Positions 6,540 through 14,718 of a stretch of 22,646 nt of DNA are shown one piece after another; positions within the stretch are counted from its first letter, which is position 1, and each line of letters begins with the position of its first letter. The position numbers and the translations under genes were made by a program. A model generated the notes under the pieces. The model saw nothing but the letters and a program-made list of their open reading frames with translations, did not search any database and was not told the DNA's origin. Origin of the DNA: JBDTNL01 sp039933785 (lineage in GTDB: Bacteria; Acidobacteriota; Thermoanaerobaculia; Multivoradales; JAGPDF01); contig JBDTNL010000064.1 in the NCBI GenBank assembly GCA_039933785.1, positions 1 through 22,646 of the forward strand, given 5' to 3'.

Positions 6540-7946
6540 ATGACGACTCCAGACCAGGCGGCAAGCAACCCCGAATTGGCCCGCGAGCTGCGGCGAGCCC
6601 TCGGTCCAGATGCAGTGCTTTCCGACCCGGCGGCCGTCGAGCGCTATGGTCGGGACGAGACCGAAGCGCTCTTCTTCCGTCCGGAGCTCGTCGTCCTCCC
6701 CGCATCCCTGGATCAGGTCTCCGCGGTCCTTTGCCTGGCCAGCGCGCATGGGGTGCCGGTGACGCCGAGGGGCGCGGGCACGGGACTCTCGGGCGGCGCG
6801 CTGCCGGTCCACGGCGGGATCGTCCTCGGTCTCGAGAGGATGAATCGCATCCGCGGCATCGACGAGCGGAACTTGACCGTGGAGGCCGAAACCGGGGTGG
6901 TTCTCGCGCACCTGCAAGATGCGGTCGAGGCTAAGGGCCTGTTTTACCCTCCCGATCCGGCGAGCCGGGAAACCTGCCTGATCGGAGGCAACCTGGCCGA
7001 GGACTCCGCCGGCCCGCGTTCCTGCAAACACGGCTCGACCCGTCGCTGGGTGCTCGGCCTGGAGGCGGTGCTCCCCGATGGCTCGGTCATGCGCACCGGA
7101 GGCGCCAACCGCAAGGACGTGACGGGCTACAACCTGACCCAGATCCTGGTGGGCTCCGAGGGCACACTGGCGGTGCTCACCGCCGCGACCCTGCGGCTGA
7201 TCGCCAAGCCGCGCGCCACGCTCACCATGCTGGTGCCTTTCGACTCGCTCGACGCGGCGGCCGCGGCGGTCGAGTCGGTGTTTCGGGAAGGCCACGATCC
7301 CGTGGCTTGCGAGCTTCTCGAGGAGGCGGCACTGCAGGCGGTCGAAGCCGTCCTACCCATACCACCGCAGCTCATCGGCAAGCAGGCGCTGCTCCTGCTC
7401 GAGCTCGATGGCGACGACTCCGAGGCACTTCTCGAACGCGCCGCAGGGCTCGCCGCGACCACCGAACGCCTCGGTGGCGGCGATGCGATCGTCGCTCAGG
7501 ACGTCGCGGAGCAACGCCGCCTGTGGGCCATTCGCCGCAAGGTCGGCGAGGCGGTCAAGCACCGCTCCCTCTACAAGGAATGCGACACCGTCGTGCCGCG
7601 CTCGGCACTCGCCGACCTGGTGCGCGCCGCCCGCAGCGCAGCCGCCCGGCACGGCCTCGAAGTCATCTGCTACGGCCACGCCGGGGACGGCAACCTGCAC
7701 GTCAACCTGCTCCGCGGCAACCTGCCCAACGCCCAATGGGAAGCCAGCCGCGACGCCGCCGAGGCCGAGCTCTTCCAAGCCGCGGTGGCCCTCGGCGGGA
7801 AGATCACGGGGGAGCACGGTATTGGGCTCGTCCAACGGCGCTACCTGCCGTTGGCGGCCGATCCGGCCTCCCTGGAGATCATGCGGCGACTGAAAGCCGC
7901 CTTCGATCCGCAGGGCATCCTCAATCCAGGCAAGATCTTCCTCTAG
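6540..7946 (+). CDS. GlcD-type FAD-binding (S)- or (R)-2-hydroxyacid dehydrogenase
   Basis: A 468-residue member of the glycolate oxidase GlcD / D-lactate dehydrogenase family, which oxidises a 2-hydroxyacid with FAD and passes electrons to a membrane acceptor. The PCMH-type FAD domain shows RGAGTGLSGGALPVHGG (about 76-92), GGNLAEDSAGP and VLPDGSV. The C-terminal FAD-oxidase domain shows YGHAGDGNLHVNLL, GEHGIG and the terminal NPGKIF, all typical. Length is normal. It stands alone: no GlcE- or FeS-containing GlcF-type partner is adjacent. The divergent diheme cytochrome c is the only redox neighbour. The substrate (glycolate, D-lactate, D-2-hydroxyglutarate or other) cannot be read from sequence. 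It is followed after 67 nt by a DHH phosphoesterase gene on the same strand. Confidence 0.88.
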   Translation: MTTPDQAASNPELARELRRALGPDAVLSDPAAVERYGRDETEALFFRPELVVLPASLDQVSAVLCLASAHGVPVTPRGAGTGLSGGALPVHGGIVLGLERMNRIRGIDERNLTVEAETGVVLAHLQDAVEAKGLFYPPDPASRETCLIGGNLAEDSAGPRSCKHGSTRRWVLGLEAVLPDGSVMRTGGANRKDVTGYNLTQILVGSEGTLAVLTAATLRLIAKPRATLTMLVPFDSLDAAAAAVESVFREGHDPVACELLEEAALQAVEAVLPIPPQLIGKQALLLLELDGDDSEALLERAAGLAATTERLGGGDAIVAQDVAEQRRLWAIRRKVGEAVKHRSLYKECDTVVPRSALADLVRAARSAAARHGLEVICYGHAGDGNLHVNLLRGNLPNAQWEASRDAAEAELFQAAVALGGKITGEHGIGLVQRRYLPLAADPASLEIMRRLKAAFDPQGILNPGKIFL

Positions 7947-7995
7947 CGGAGCGATCCCAGGTGGCCCCCGTCAGGACGAGCCCCAGCCTCCGGGA

Positions 7996-8001
7996 TAAGA
8001 T
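7996..8001 (+). promoter_or_regulatory. Weak -10-like box upstream of the DHH gene
   Basis: TAAGAT lies 12 nt before the ATG at 8014. It would give only a very short leader, and no Shine-Dalgarno is visible before this start. The match is weaker than the boxes in the two divergent regions, and readthrough from the upstream gene is equally possible. Confidence 0.25.
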
Positions 8002-8013
8002 CAACCCTCCCAA

Positions 8014-9096
8014 ATGATCACCGACGCGACGCGCGCGCGCTTCGCCGCCCTGGCGGAGTTCGTCGAGGGCCACCCAGGCCGCGGGCGCTGGCTCGTGCTG
8101 ACGCACGACAACCCGGATCCCGACGCCATCGCGGCCGCCGTGGTGCTTGCCGGTTTGATTCGGCGGGCGTTCGGCCGGCCGGCGACCGTGGCCTACGGCG
8201 GGCTCATCGGCCGGGCCGAGAATCGCGAGATGGTGCGCAGCCTGGGCCTCACGCTTACCCATGTGCGATCGCTCCAGTGGTCGCGCTACAAACACTTCGC
8301 GCTCGTCGACACGCAGCCGCAGACCGGCAACAACCAGCTGCCCGAGACCATCACACCCGATCTGGTCATCGATCACCACCCGCAGCGAAAGGCGAGCTAC
8401 GCCGTGCCGCTCGCCGACGTGCGCAAGGGCTACGGCGCCACCGCCACCATCCTCGCCGAGTACCTGTTGGAGTCCGGCACGACGATCAATCGCCGGGTGG
8501 CGACCGCGTTGGTTTACGCGATTCGCTCCGAGACCCAGGACTTCTCTCGCGGTTTGGGAGTCGGCCCGGACAAGGAGATCTACGACCTCCTGATGCCGCA
8601 TGCGGACAAGCGGCTCCTCGCCCGTATCCTCTACCCGCGGCTGCCACAGCGATATTTTCACGACCTCCAGCAGGCGCTCGAGAACCTGGAATCGGTCGGC
8701 TCGCTGATCATCAGCCACCTCGGGGTCGTCGAGCAGCCCGACATCGTGCCCGAAATCGCCGATCTCCTGCTGCGCCACGAGGGCAAGACCTGGTCGCTCT
8801 GCACCGGGGTCTACGAGGATCGCGTCTATCTCTCGATCCGCACCAGCAATCCACGGGCGGAAGCGGGGCGCTTGATGCGCAAGCTGCTCGGCAAGCGCGG
8901 CAAGGGCGGTGGCCACGGTCAGCTCGCCGGCGGCTGGTTGCCCTCGGCAAAAGCCGCGGGCGGCGACGTGCTGGCGCTCCAGAAACAGCTAGCGGCGCGG
9001 CTCGCTCAGTTGCTGAAGAAGAATCCCGAGCGCATCGAGCAGCTCTCGCTCAAGACGCCAGGGAAAGAGGAGACGGTGGCTACTCCCACTCGATAG
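8014..9096 (+). CDS. DHH/DHHA1 family phosphoesterase (NrnA-like)
   Basis: A 360-residue DHH-superfamily hydrolase. The metal-binding motifs appear in order: HDNPDPDA (residues 30-37), LVDTQP, and the family-defining VIDHHP. A C-terminal DHHA1 domain carries GKGGGHGQLAGGWLP, the substrate-binding GGGH loop. This layout is shared with NrnA-type oligoribonucleases/3'-phosphoadenosine 5'-phosphate phosphatases and with c-di-AMP/pGpG-degrading relatives, which clear short RNAs or nucleotide by-products in the cytoplasm. The specific substrate cannot be settled from sequence. The last 17 nt overlap the 3' end of guaA on the other strand, so the two genes are convergent with no terminator space between them. 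The C-terminal tail (after about residue 330) is Lys/Glu-rich and outside the core fold. Confidence 0.85.
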   Translation: MITDATRARFAALAEFVEGHPGRGRWLVLTHDNPDPDAIAAAVVLAGLIRRAFGRPATVAYGGLIGRAENREMVRSLGLTLTHVRSLQWSRYKHFALVDTQPQTGNNQLPETITPDLVIDHHPQRKASYAVPLADVRKGYGATATILAEYLLESGTTINRRVATALVYAIRSETQDFSRGLGVGPDKEIYDLLMPHADKRLLARILYPRLPQRYFHDLQQALENLESVGSLIISHLGVVEQPDIVPEIADLLLRHEGKTWSLCTGVYEDRVYLSIRTSNPRAEAGRLMRKLLGKRGKGGGHGQLAGGWLPSAKAAGGDVLALQKQLAARLAQLLKKNPERIEQLSLKTPGKEETVATPTR

Positions 9097-10621
9097 TGGC
9101 CGGCGGCTTCGACGTCACGTCGTAGACCACCCGATTGATCCCGCGCACCTCGTTGACGATCCGGTTGGCACAGCGCCCGAGCAGCTCGTAGGGCAGCGGC
9201 GCCCAGTCGGCGGTCATGAAGTCCTGGGTCTCGACGGCGCGCAGAGCGACGACGTGCTCGTAGGTGCGAAAGTCGCCCATCACGCCGACGCTTTTCACCG
9301 GCAAGAACACGGCAAACGCCTGGCTCACCTTCTCGTACCAGCCACTCTCGCGCAGCTCGTCGAGGAAGATCGCGTCGGCTTCCTGCAGCAAGCGCACGCG
9401 CTCGGGAGTGACTTCACCCAGGATGCGCACCGCCAACCCCGGCCCCGGGAACGGATGGCGCGCGATGAACGCCTCGGGAAGCCCGAGCTCACGGCCGAGC
9501 TGGCGGACCTCGTCCTTGAACAGCGAGCGCAGGGGCTCGATGAGCTCGAACCCCAGCCGCTCGGGCAAGCCACCCACGTTGTGATGCGACTTGATGACCG
9601 CCGAAGGCCCCTTCACTGAGGTGGACTCGATGACGTCCGGATAGAGCGTGCCCTGGGCGAGGAATCGAACATCAGTGAGCTTGGCCGCCTCCTGCTCGAA
9701 GACCTCGATGAAGACGCGGCCGATGATCTTGCGCTTCTGCTCGGGCTCTTCCACTCCCGCCAGCGCGTCGAGGAATTGCTTCTGCGCCTGCGCCAGCACG
9801 ATTGGGATACCCAGCCCCTCCCGCAGGCTGTGGCTAACCTGCTGTCCTTCGTTCTTGCGCAGCACACCGGTGTCGACGAACACCGCGGTCATGCGATCGC
9901 CGACGGCGCGCTCGAGCAGCGCCGCCACCACGGAGGAATCGACGCCGCCCGAAAGAGCGCAGAGCACGCGGCTCTCGCCGACCCGAGCCCGCACCGACGC
10001 CACCGCCTCCTCGAGGTAGGACGACATCTGCCAGTCACCGGCCGCGCCGCAAACGCGATAGAGAAAATTGTGCAGGATTTGGGAGCCGTTGACGGTGTGC
10101 GAGACCTCAGGGTGAAACTGAATGGCGTACGTTCCGGTGGCCAGGTTCTCGCAGCCCACGGCGCCGGCATTCTCCGAAGTGGCGGTAAGCCGGAAGCCCG
10201 GCGGCAGCGTCCGAACATGGTCACCGTGGCTCATCCACACGGTCTGCTGCGCCTCGAGGCCGTCGAAAAGCGGGCCCGGTTCGACCACCTTCACTTCCGC
10301 CCGGCCGTACTCACGGCGGCTGGCACTCACCACTTCTCCACCCAGCAAGTGCGCCACGATCTGCATGCCGTAGCAGATCCCGAGCACCGGAATGCCGAGC
10401 TCGAACAGATCGCGCTGCGGGAGAACAGCGCCCTCGTCGTACACACTCTGCGGCCCGCCCGAGAGGATGATGCCGAGCGGCTTGCGGCGACGAATTTCTT
10501 CCGTCGACAGCGATCCCGGGTGAACTTCGCAGAACACGCGGTTCTCGCGCACTCGGCGCGCGATCAACTGGGTAAATTGACTGCCGAAATCGAGGATGAG
10601 GATGGTCTGGTGGGTGGCCAT
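9080..10621 (-). CDS. guaA: GMP synthase, glutamine-hydrolysing
   Basis: GuaA aminates XMP to GMP using ATP and glutamine, the last step of guanine nucleotide synthesis. The 513-residue product starts MATHQTILILDFGSQ, the expected N-terminus. An upstream in-frame ATG at 10684 would add an unrelated 21-residue extension and is rejected. The class I amidotransferase domain has the nucleophile Cys83 in GICYGMQ and His170/Glu172 in FHPEVSH. The ATP-pyrophosphatase domain has SGGVDSS at 224-230. The C-terminal dimerisation domain ends TSKPPATIEWE, as in the family. It is the last gene of a cinA-plsY-gpsA-guaA run, 66 nt after gpsA. Only a poor Shine-Dalgarno precedes it, and its 3' end overlaps the convergent DHH gene by 17 nt. 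Confidence 0.97.
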   Translation of the reverse strand: MATHQTILILDFGSQFTQLIARRVRENRVFCEVHPGSLSTEEIRRRKPLGIILSGGPQSVYDEGAVLPQRDLFELGIPVLGICYGMQIVAHLLGGEVVSASRREYGRAEVKVVEPGPLFDGLEAQQTVWMSHGDHVRTLPPGFRLTATSENAGAVGCENLATGTYAIQFHPEVSHTVNGSQILHNFLYRVCGAAGDWQMSSYLEEAVASVRARVGESRVLCALSGGVDSSVVAALLERAVGDRMTAVFVDTGVLRKNEGQQVSHSLREGLGIPIVLAQAQKQFLDALAGVEEPEQKRKIIGRVFIEVFEQEAAKLTDVRFLAQGTLYPDVIESTSVKGPSAVIKSHHNVGGLPERLGFELIEPLRSLFKDEVRQLGRELGLPEAFIARHPFPGPGLAVRILGEVTPERVRLLQEADAIFLDELRESGWYEKVSQAFAVFLPVKSVGVMGDFRTYEHVVALRAVETQDFMTADWAPLPYELLGRCANRIVNEVRGINRVVYDVTSKPPATIEWE

Positions 10622-10687
10622 GGGCAACTGTATCAACTTGATGGTCTCTCGCGCTTCGGCTTCAGCCCAAGCGCAAGGGACCATCGA

Positions 10688-11710
10688 TCACAACGCGTTC
10701 TCGCGCTTCAGTTCTCGTCGCATGAGGTCTTCCAGACCTTGCCGCGGGGACTTGCCCTCGTACAGCACGGCCACCATTTGCTCGGAGATCGGCATCTCGA
10801 CGCCCTTGCGCTCGGCGAGCTTGGCGACCGCGATCGAGTTGCGCACGCCCTCGGCGACCTGCATCGTCGACGCCGAAATCTCGGCCAGCGTCTTGCCCGC
10901 TGCGAGCTCGAGGCCGGTGCGGCGGTTGCGCGACAGGCCGCCGGTACAGGTAAGCACGAGATCGCCGAGGCCGGCGAGCCCCGAGAACGTGCGCAGGTCG
11001 CCGCCGTACGCGACCCCCAGCCGGGACACCTCGTGCAATCCGCGGGTGATGAGCGCCGCCAACGTATTGTGTCCAAGGCCGAGGCCACTCACCACGCCGG
11101 CAGCAATCGCGATCACGTTCTTGGTCGCACCGCCCAGCTCGACACCCACCAGGTCGGTCGAGGTGTAGAGCCGCAGAGAGCGCGTCGACAGTTCGTCCTG
11201 GAGCTCGCGCGCCAGCGCCTCATCACCCGCCGCGATCACCGCCGTCGTCGGCATCTCGACCGCCACTTCGGCGGCGAATGTCGGGCCGGCGAGCATCGCG
11301 AAGCGGATGCGACGCCCCACGCGGGCGGCTTCTTCGGCGCAGACTTCGCTCATTCGCGCCAGCGTCACGGGCTCGATGCCTTTCACCGACGAAACCAGGC
11401 GCGCCGGGTGATCCGTGGGCAGCAGCGGCAGCAGCTGCCGCACGACGTCGCGCAAACCGTGCGAGGGCACGACGATGAGAATTGGGTCGCAGCGCACCAG
11501 CGCCCCGAGATCGCTCGTCGCCAGTAGGCCGGTCGGAATGCCGACACCCGGAAGGTACGGACTACGCCGGTCAGAGCGGAGCTCTTCGACCAGCTCTTCG
11601 CGCCGCGCCCAGAGCACCACCTCGCGCCCGGCGAGCGCCTGATTGATCGCCAGCGCGGTTCCCCAGGACCCCGCGCCCACCACTCCGAGCGGCGGCCTCT
11701 CCTGGCTCAT
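10688..11710 (-). CDS. gpsA: Glycerol-3-phosphate dehydrogenase [NAD(P)+]
   Basis: GpsA reduces dihydroxyacetone phosphate to sn-glycerol 3-phosphate, the backbone precursor of phospholipids. The 340-residue protein has the N-terminal Rossmann motif GVVGAGSWGTALA (9-21), the family segment SSVKGIE, the LAGPTFAAEVA segment, the catalytic-lysine region GGATKNVIAIAAG and GDLVLTCTG. Length and motif order are canonical. The ATG overlaps the plsY stop as ATGA, and GGGAGG (11718-11723) sits 7 nt upstream inside plsY, so translation is probably coupled. Its product is the direct substrate of the enzyme made by the upstream gene. Confidence 0.97.
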   Translation of the reverse strand: MSQERPPLGVVGAGSWGTALAINQALAGREVVLWARREELVEELRSDRRSPYLPGVGIPTGLLATSDLGALVRCDPILIVVPSHGLRDVVRQLLPLLPTDHPARLVSSVKGIEPVTLARMSEVCAEEAARVGRRIRFAMLAGPTFAAEVAVEMPTTAVIAAGDEALARELQDELSTRSLRLYTSTDLVGVELGGATKNVIAIAAGVVSGLGLGHNTLAALITRGLHEVSRLGVAYGGDLRTFSGLAGLGDLVLTCTGGLSRNRRTGLELAAGKTLAEISASTMQVAEGVRNSIAVAKLAERKGVEMPISEQMVAVLYEGKSPRQGLEDLMRRELKRENAL

Positions 11711-12348
11711 ACGATCGCCTCCCGTTCATCCGGCGTCGGGGTCTCGCCGAGGCGCCGTTCCGTGCGGTCGAAGAGCCGGCGAATGTTCCCGGCGTGCTTG
11801 ATCACGATCAGCAGCACGACGGACGACGCCGAGATCAGCAGTCCGGGCGAGGGCGGGGCCGTCCAGGCCAGCACGCCGAAGAGCCACATGTAGAACGGAA
11901 ACGAGCAGACGGCGACGATCGAGCCGAGACTGACCCACCGGCTGAGCTTTACGACCAGGAGAAAGGTCAGCAAGGTCAGCCCGAACGGCAAGATCCTCAG
12001 CGACCCGAGAGCTCCCGCGGCCGTCGCGACACCCTTGCCGCCATGGAAGCCCAGGAACACCGGATACATGTGGCCGAGAACCACCGCCACCGCGGCGGCG
12101 GCGAAGAGCGGCTCGCTCGCACCGAGAAGCCGAGCGAGGAATACCGCCGCGACGCCCTTCAGGGCATCGAAGAGCAAGGCGAGGAATCCCGCGAGCTTCC
12201 CTCCCGTACGCAGGGCATTGGTTGCGCCGACGTTTCCGCTGCCTTCCTGGCGCACGTCCTTGCCGGTCACCAGACGCACGACGATGTAGCTGAAGGGAAT
12301 GGAACCCAGCAGATAGGCACCGACGAGGAGCAACACGACGTTCAGCAT
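11707..12348 (-). CDS. plsY: Glycerol-3-phosphate acyltransferase PlsY
   Basis: PlsY is an integral inner-membrane enzyme that transfers an acyl group from acyl phosphate to glycerol 3-phosphate, giving lysophosphatidic acid. The 213-residue protein is mostly hydrophobic and has the three conserved loops: GSIPFSYIV near residue 15, GSGNVGATNALR (about 37-48) and FHGGKGVATAAGA (about 103-115). It begins 15 nt after the cinA stop and overlaps gpsA by 4 nt, so supply and use of glycerol 3-phosphate are genetically linked. The N-terminal start is supported by the expected first transmembrane segment immediately after it. The Shine-Dalgarno is weak. Confidence 0.96.
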   Translation of the reverse strand: MLNVVLLLVGAYLLGSIPFSYIVVRLVTGKDVRQEGSGNVGATNALRTGGKLAGFLALLFDALKGVAAVFLARLLGASEPLFAAAAVAVVLGHMYPVFLGFHGGKGVATAAGALGSLRILPFGLTLLTFLLVVKLSRWVSLGSIVAVCSFPFYMWLFGVLAWTAPPSPGLLISASSVVLLIVIKHAGNIRRLFDRTERRLGETPTPDEREAIV

Positions 12349-12363
12349 GGATCGGATCCGGGG

Positions 12364-13623
12364 CTACGCGGCGGCGCGGCGCAAGTGACGACGCAGCAAC
12401 TCGAGCGCCACTTGGCTGGAAAAGAATCGCACTCGCTCGCGATCGCCTGGCACCGTCACCTGACGATGAACGGTGGCCCACGACACCGCGCTCTCTCGAT
12501 GCGCCAGCGCAAAATGCACGGTACCGACCGGCTTCGCCTCGCTACCGCCGCCAGGCCCGGCGATTCCGGTGACCGAGATTCCGAAGTCGCTGCCGGTGAG
12601 GCGGCAAACACCCTCAGCCATGGCGCGCGCCACCGGCTCACTCACCGCACCGTGCTCTTCCAGAAGCTCGCAGGAAACGTCGAGCAACTCTTCCTTGAGG
12701 CGATTCGAGTAGGTCACCGCGCCGCCTAGAAAGTAGTCACTGCTGCCGGCGATCCGAGTCAGGCGCTGTGCGATCCATCCTCCGGTGCAGGACTCCGCCG
12801 TCGACACCGTCGCGCCGAAGCCGCGCAGGAGCGCGCCCACCACGGTCTCGAGATCGTCCTCCTCACGCCGGCTGTAGAGCGCTTCGCCAAGCAGGCCCGC
12901 CACCCGGTCGGTCATGCTCTTGAGTCGCGCCGCGCGCTCCTCATCGCGGCCGGAGGCGCTGAGGCGCACGCGAACGTCTCCAGGCGAGGCGAGCACTGTG
13001 ATCGTCTCGCGGCCGAACTCGGCGTACGCCGGCGCGATCTGTTCTTCGACGTCGGCCTCCGGAACGCAGGCCACACGCAAGGTGACCGATTCGAGAGCCA
13101 CCTCGCCGGCGCGCTCGCGCAACCAAGGCTCGAGGTCGCTCTTGATTAATCCAAAGAGCTCGTGCGGCACGCCCGGAAACAGGAACACCGTACACGCTTC
13201 GAGCTCCAGGCGAAGAGCCGGCGCCGTACCGCGCGGGTTAGGAATCACCGTCGCGCCGCCGATCACGAAAGCCTGCCGGCGATTGACCGCCGCCATTTTC
13301 CGATGCATGCGAGTGAAACGCTCTTCGATGACTTTCAAAATGCTCTCGTCGAAGATCAGCCCGCGACCGAACGCGGCCGCGGTGGCCTCGCGCGTCACAT
13401 CGTCCGCAGTCGGGCCCAGGCCACCCGTGACCAACAAGACCTCGCACTCAGCAGCCGCCAAGCGGATCTGGGCGGCGATTTCGGACTCGCTGTCCCCGAC
13501 CACGACCTTTCGACGCAACTCGACGCCGTGCCGAAGAAGAGTCTCGGTCAAACGGAGGGAATTGGTGTCTAGACGGTCGGTGCCTAAGAGCTCCGTTCCG
13601 ACCGCGATGATGATGGCCCGCAT
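12364..13623 (-). CDS. cinA: CinA: COG1058-type domain plus NMN deamidase domain
   Basis: A full-length 419-residue CinA. The N-terminal MoaB/COG1058-type domain starts MRAIIIAVGTELLGTD and carries VTGGLGPTADDVTREA (about 64-79), associated with ADP-ribose pyrophosphatase activity. The C-terminal PncC domain carries STAESCTGGWIAQRLT and VTGIAGPGGG, associated with nicotinamide-mononucleotide amidase activity. Together these recycle pyridine nucleotides; the old 'competence-induced' name does not imply transformation here. It is the first gene of a four-gene minus-strand run with plsY, gpsA and guaA. No Shine-Dalgarno precedes the ATG. Instead a TATGAT box lies 8 nt upstream, suggesting a leaderless message. 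The divergent exported protein begins 51 nt away. Confidence 0.95.
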   Translation of the reverse strand: MRAIIIAVGTELLGTDRLDTNSLRLTETLLRHGVELRRKVVVGDSESEIAAQIRLAAAECEVLLVTGGLGPTADDVTREATAAAFGRGLIFDESILKVIEERFTRMHRKMAAVNRRQAFVIGGATVIPNPRGTAPALRLELEACTVFLFPGVPHELFGLIKSDLEPWLRERAGEVALESVTLRVACVPEADVEEQIAPAYAEFGRETITVLASPGDVRVRLSASGRDEERAARLKSMTDRVAGLLGEALYSRREEDDLETVVGALLRGFGATVSTAESCTGGWIAQRLTRIAGSSDYFLGGAVTYSNRLKEELLDVSCELLEEHGAVSEPVARAMAEGVCRLTGSDFGISVTGIAGPGGGSEAKPVGTVHFALAHRESAVSWATVHRQVTVPGDRERVRFFSSQVALELLRRHLRRAAA

Positions 13624-13631
13624 GCCGTCGA

Positions 13632-13637
13632 ATCATA
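13632..13637 (-). promoter_or_regulatory. -10-like box, probably leaderless start of cinA
   Basis: The minus strand reads TATGAT (5/6 to TATAAT), 8 nt before the cinA ATG. The expected transcription start coincides with the start codon. No Shine-Dalgarno or clear -35 is seen. Confidence 0.5.
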
Positions 13638-13661
13638 CGTCACGGGTTTCTCTGCTTCGGC

Positions 13662-13667
13662 TAGAAT
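13662..13667 (+). promoter_or_regulatory. -10-like box, probably leaderless start of the exported propeller-like gene
   Basis: TAGAAT (5/6 to TATAAT) ends 7 nt before the ATG at 13675, with no Shine-Dalgarno between. It is the mirror of the cinA box, and the two lie 24 nt apart in a 51-nt divergent region. Confidence 0.5.
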
Positions 13668-13674
13668 CCGCCGA

Positions 13675-14718
13675 ATGCGCCCAAGCCTGCCCACCCGCGC
13701 CGCTTGCCTGGCGCTCATTCTAGCTGCGCTCCCGGCCCACGCCGGGACGATGACGGCACGTGCGACTCGGGGCGACTCGCTGGTGCTGCTCGCCGACTTA
13801 GGCACTGCCGCGGTCCAGGTCGCAGACGCGCGAACCCTCACTCTGTCCGTTCCCCCGAACACGCAGCTTGAATCCCTCACCGGGACGACGGCGAGCTGGG
13901 TCGCGACCGGAACCAGACCTCTCCAAACTAGAGCCGTTCGCAAGGGGAGCGACATTGTGGTCGTGGTCGGAGATTCGTCTGAATCGCGGGTTCTGCCGCG
14001 AGTGCCGGGGCGCCGCGGCCGCGAGCGAGCCGAGCCTTTGGCGCTGCTCGAGCACGATCAACTCACCGGCTTGGTGTGGCTCGAAGGCGAGGCCCGCAAC
14101 GCGTACGCCGTTCGTTCCGCGGCCTGGAACGGCGAGCGCTGGGAAGCGCCGCAGACCATCGCCGAACGCGCCCCCGGCAGCCAGCTGGCGCTCTCCACCG
14201 CGGTGCTCGCCGATGGTTCCTGGCTCGCGGTTTGGAGCCGCTTCGACGGCGAGGATGACGAGCTCTACTGGTCGCGCCATACCGCCTCCGGCTGGAGCCC
14301 GGCCGCACGCCTGAACGCAAAAAATCACGTACCCGACATCACGCCGTCCCTGGTCGCCTCGAGTGATGGTGCCCTCGTCGCCTGGAGCCAGTTCGACGGC
14401 AGCGACTTCCGACTTCGAGTGGCGCGGTTCGACGGCCATGCCTGGCAGGAGCCGGTCACCGTGGGCGGACCGGGATGGCTGTATCCCGAGACTGCCGCCG
14501 GCGAATCGGGCGACACTGTCGTGCGGGTGCGTCAGGCCTACCCCCGTCAGTGGGCTTGGATCGAGCTCGACACGCAAGCGCGCTTGCGCCGCATCGCGTC
14601 GGCATCCGACCGCGGCGAGGGTACGCCGCTCCTGCGCGGCAGCGCCGAGAGCGGCGTCCGGGTGCGCTGGACGACCAGCGGCGCCGAGTCGACCTTGCCC
14701 TGGAGACCGCTGCCTTGA
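13675..14718 (+). CDS. Exported beta-propeller-like protein, function unknown
   Basis: A 347-residue protein I do not recognise by name. It has a signal peptide (hydrophobic about residues 9-22, AHAG cleavage region). From residue 122 there are three similar units of about 41 residues (122-162, 174-214, 225-265) with the pattern [A/S]xxDGxLVAWSxFDGxDxxLxxxRxxxxxW. They are spaced about 50 residues apart, as in blades of a sialidase/BNR-like propeller. Three clear units are too few for a closed propeller; the flanking parts may supply degenerate blades. No catalytic motif is visible. Its stop overlaps the TTG start of the GDSL-dockerin gene by 4 nt, so the two secreted proteins are probably made together. 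Binding of a surface polymer would fit, but that is inference. Confidence 0.75.
   Translation: MRPSLPTRAACLALILAALPAHAGTMTARATRGDSLVLLADLGTAAVQVADARTLTLSVPPNTQLESLTGTTASWVATGTRPLQTRAVRKGSDIVVVVGDSSESRVLPRVPGRRGRERAEPLALLEHDQLTGLVWLEGEARNAYAVRSAAWNGERWEAPQTIAERAPGSQLALSTAVLADGSWLAVWSRFDGEDDELYWSRHTASGWSPAARLNAKNHVPDITPSLVASSDGALVAWSQFDGSDFRLRVARFDGHAWQEPVTVGGPGWLYPETAAGESGDTVVRVRQAYPRQWAWIELDTQARLRRIASASDRGEGTPLLRGSAESGVRVRWTTSGAESTLPWRPLP

Noticed and set aside
6525..7295. Minus-strand open frame of 256 codons inside the GlcD-type gene
   Set aside because: Shadow of a well-supported FAD oxidase gene; no domain or start signal of its own.
10622..10684. N-terminal extension of guaA to an upstream ATG
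   Set aside because: The added 21 residues do not occur in the family, whereas the inner ATG gives the expected GuaA N-terminus.
9776..11527. Plus-strand open frame of 583 codons opposite guaA and gpsA
   Set aside because: Antisense to two canonical housekeeping genes; the product is His/Arg-rich with no fold signature.
14475..14714. Extension of the GDSL-dockerin frame upstream of the TTG
   Set aside because: It would overlap the propeller-like gene by 240 nt and bury the signal peptide inside the protein.
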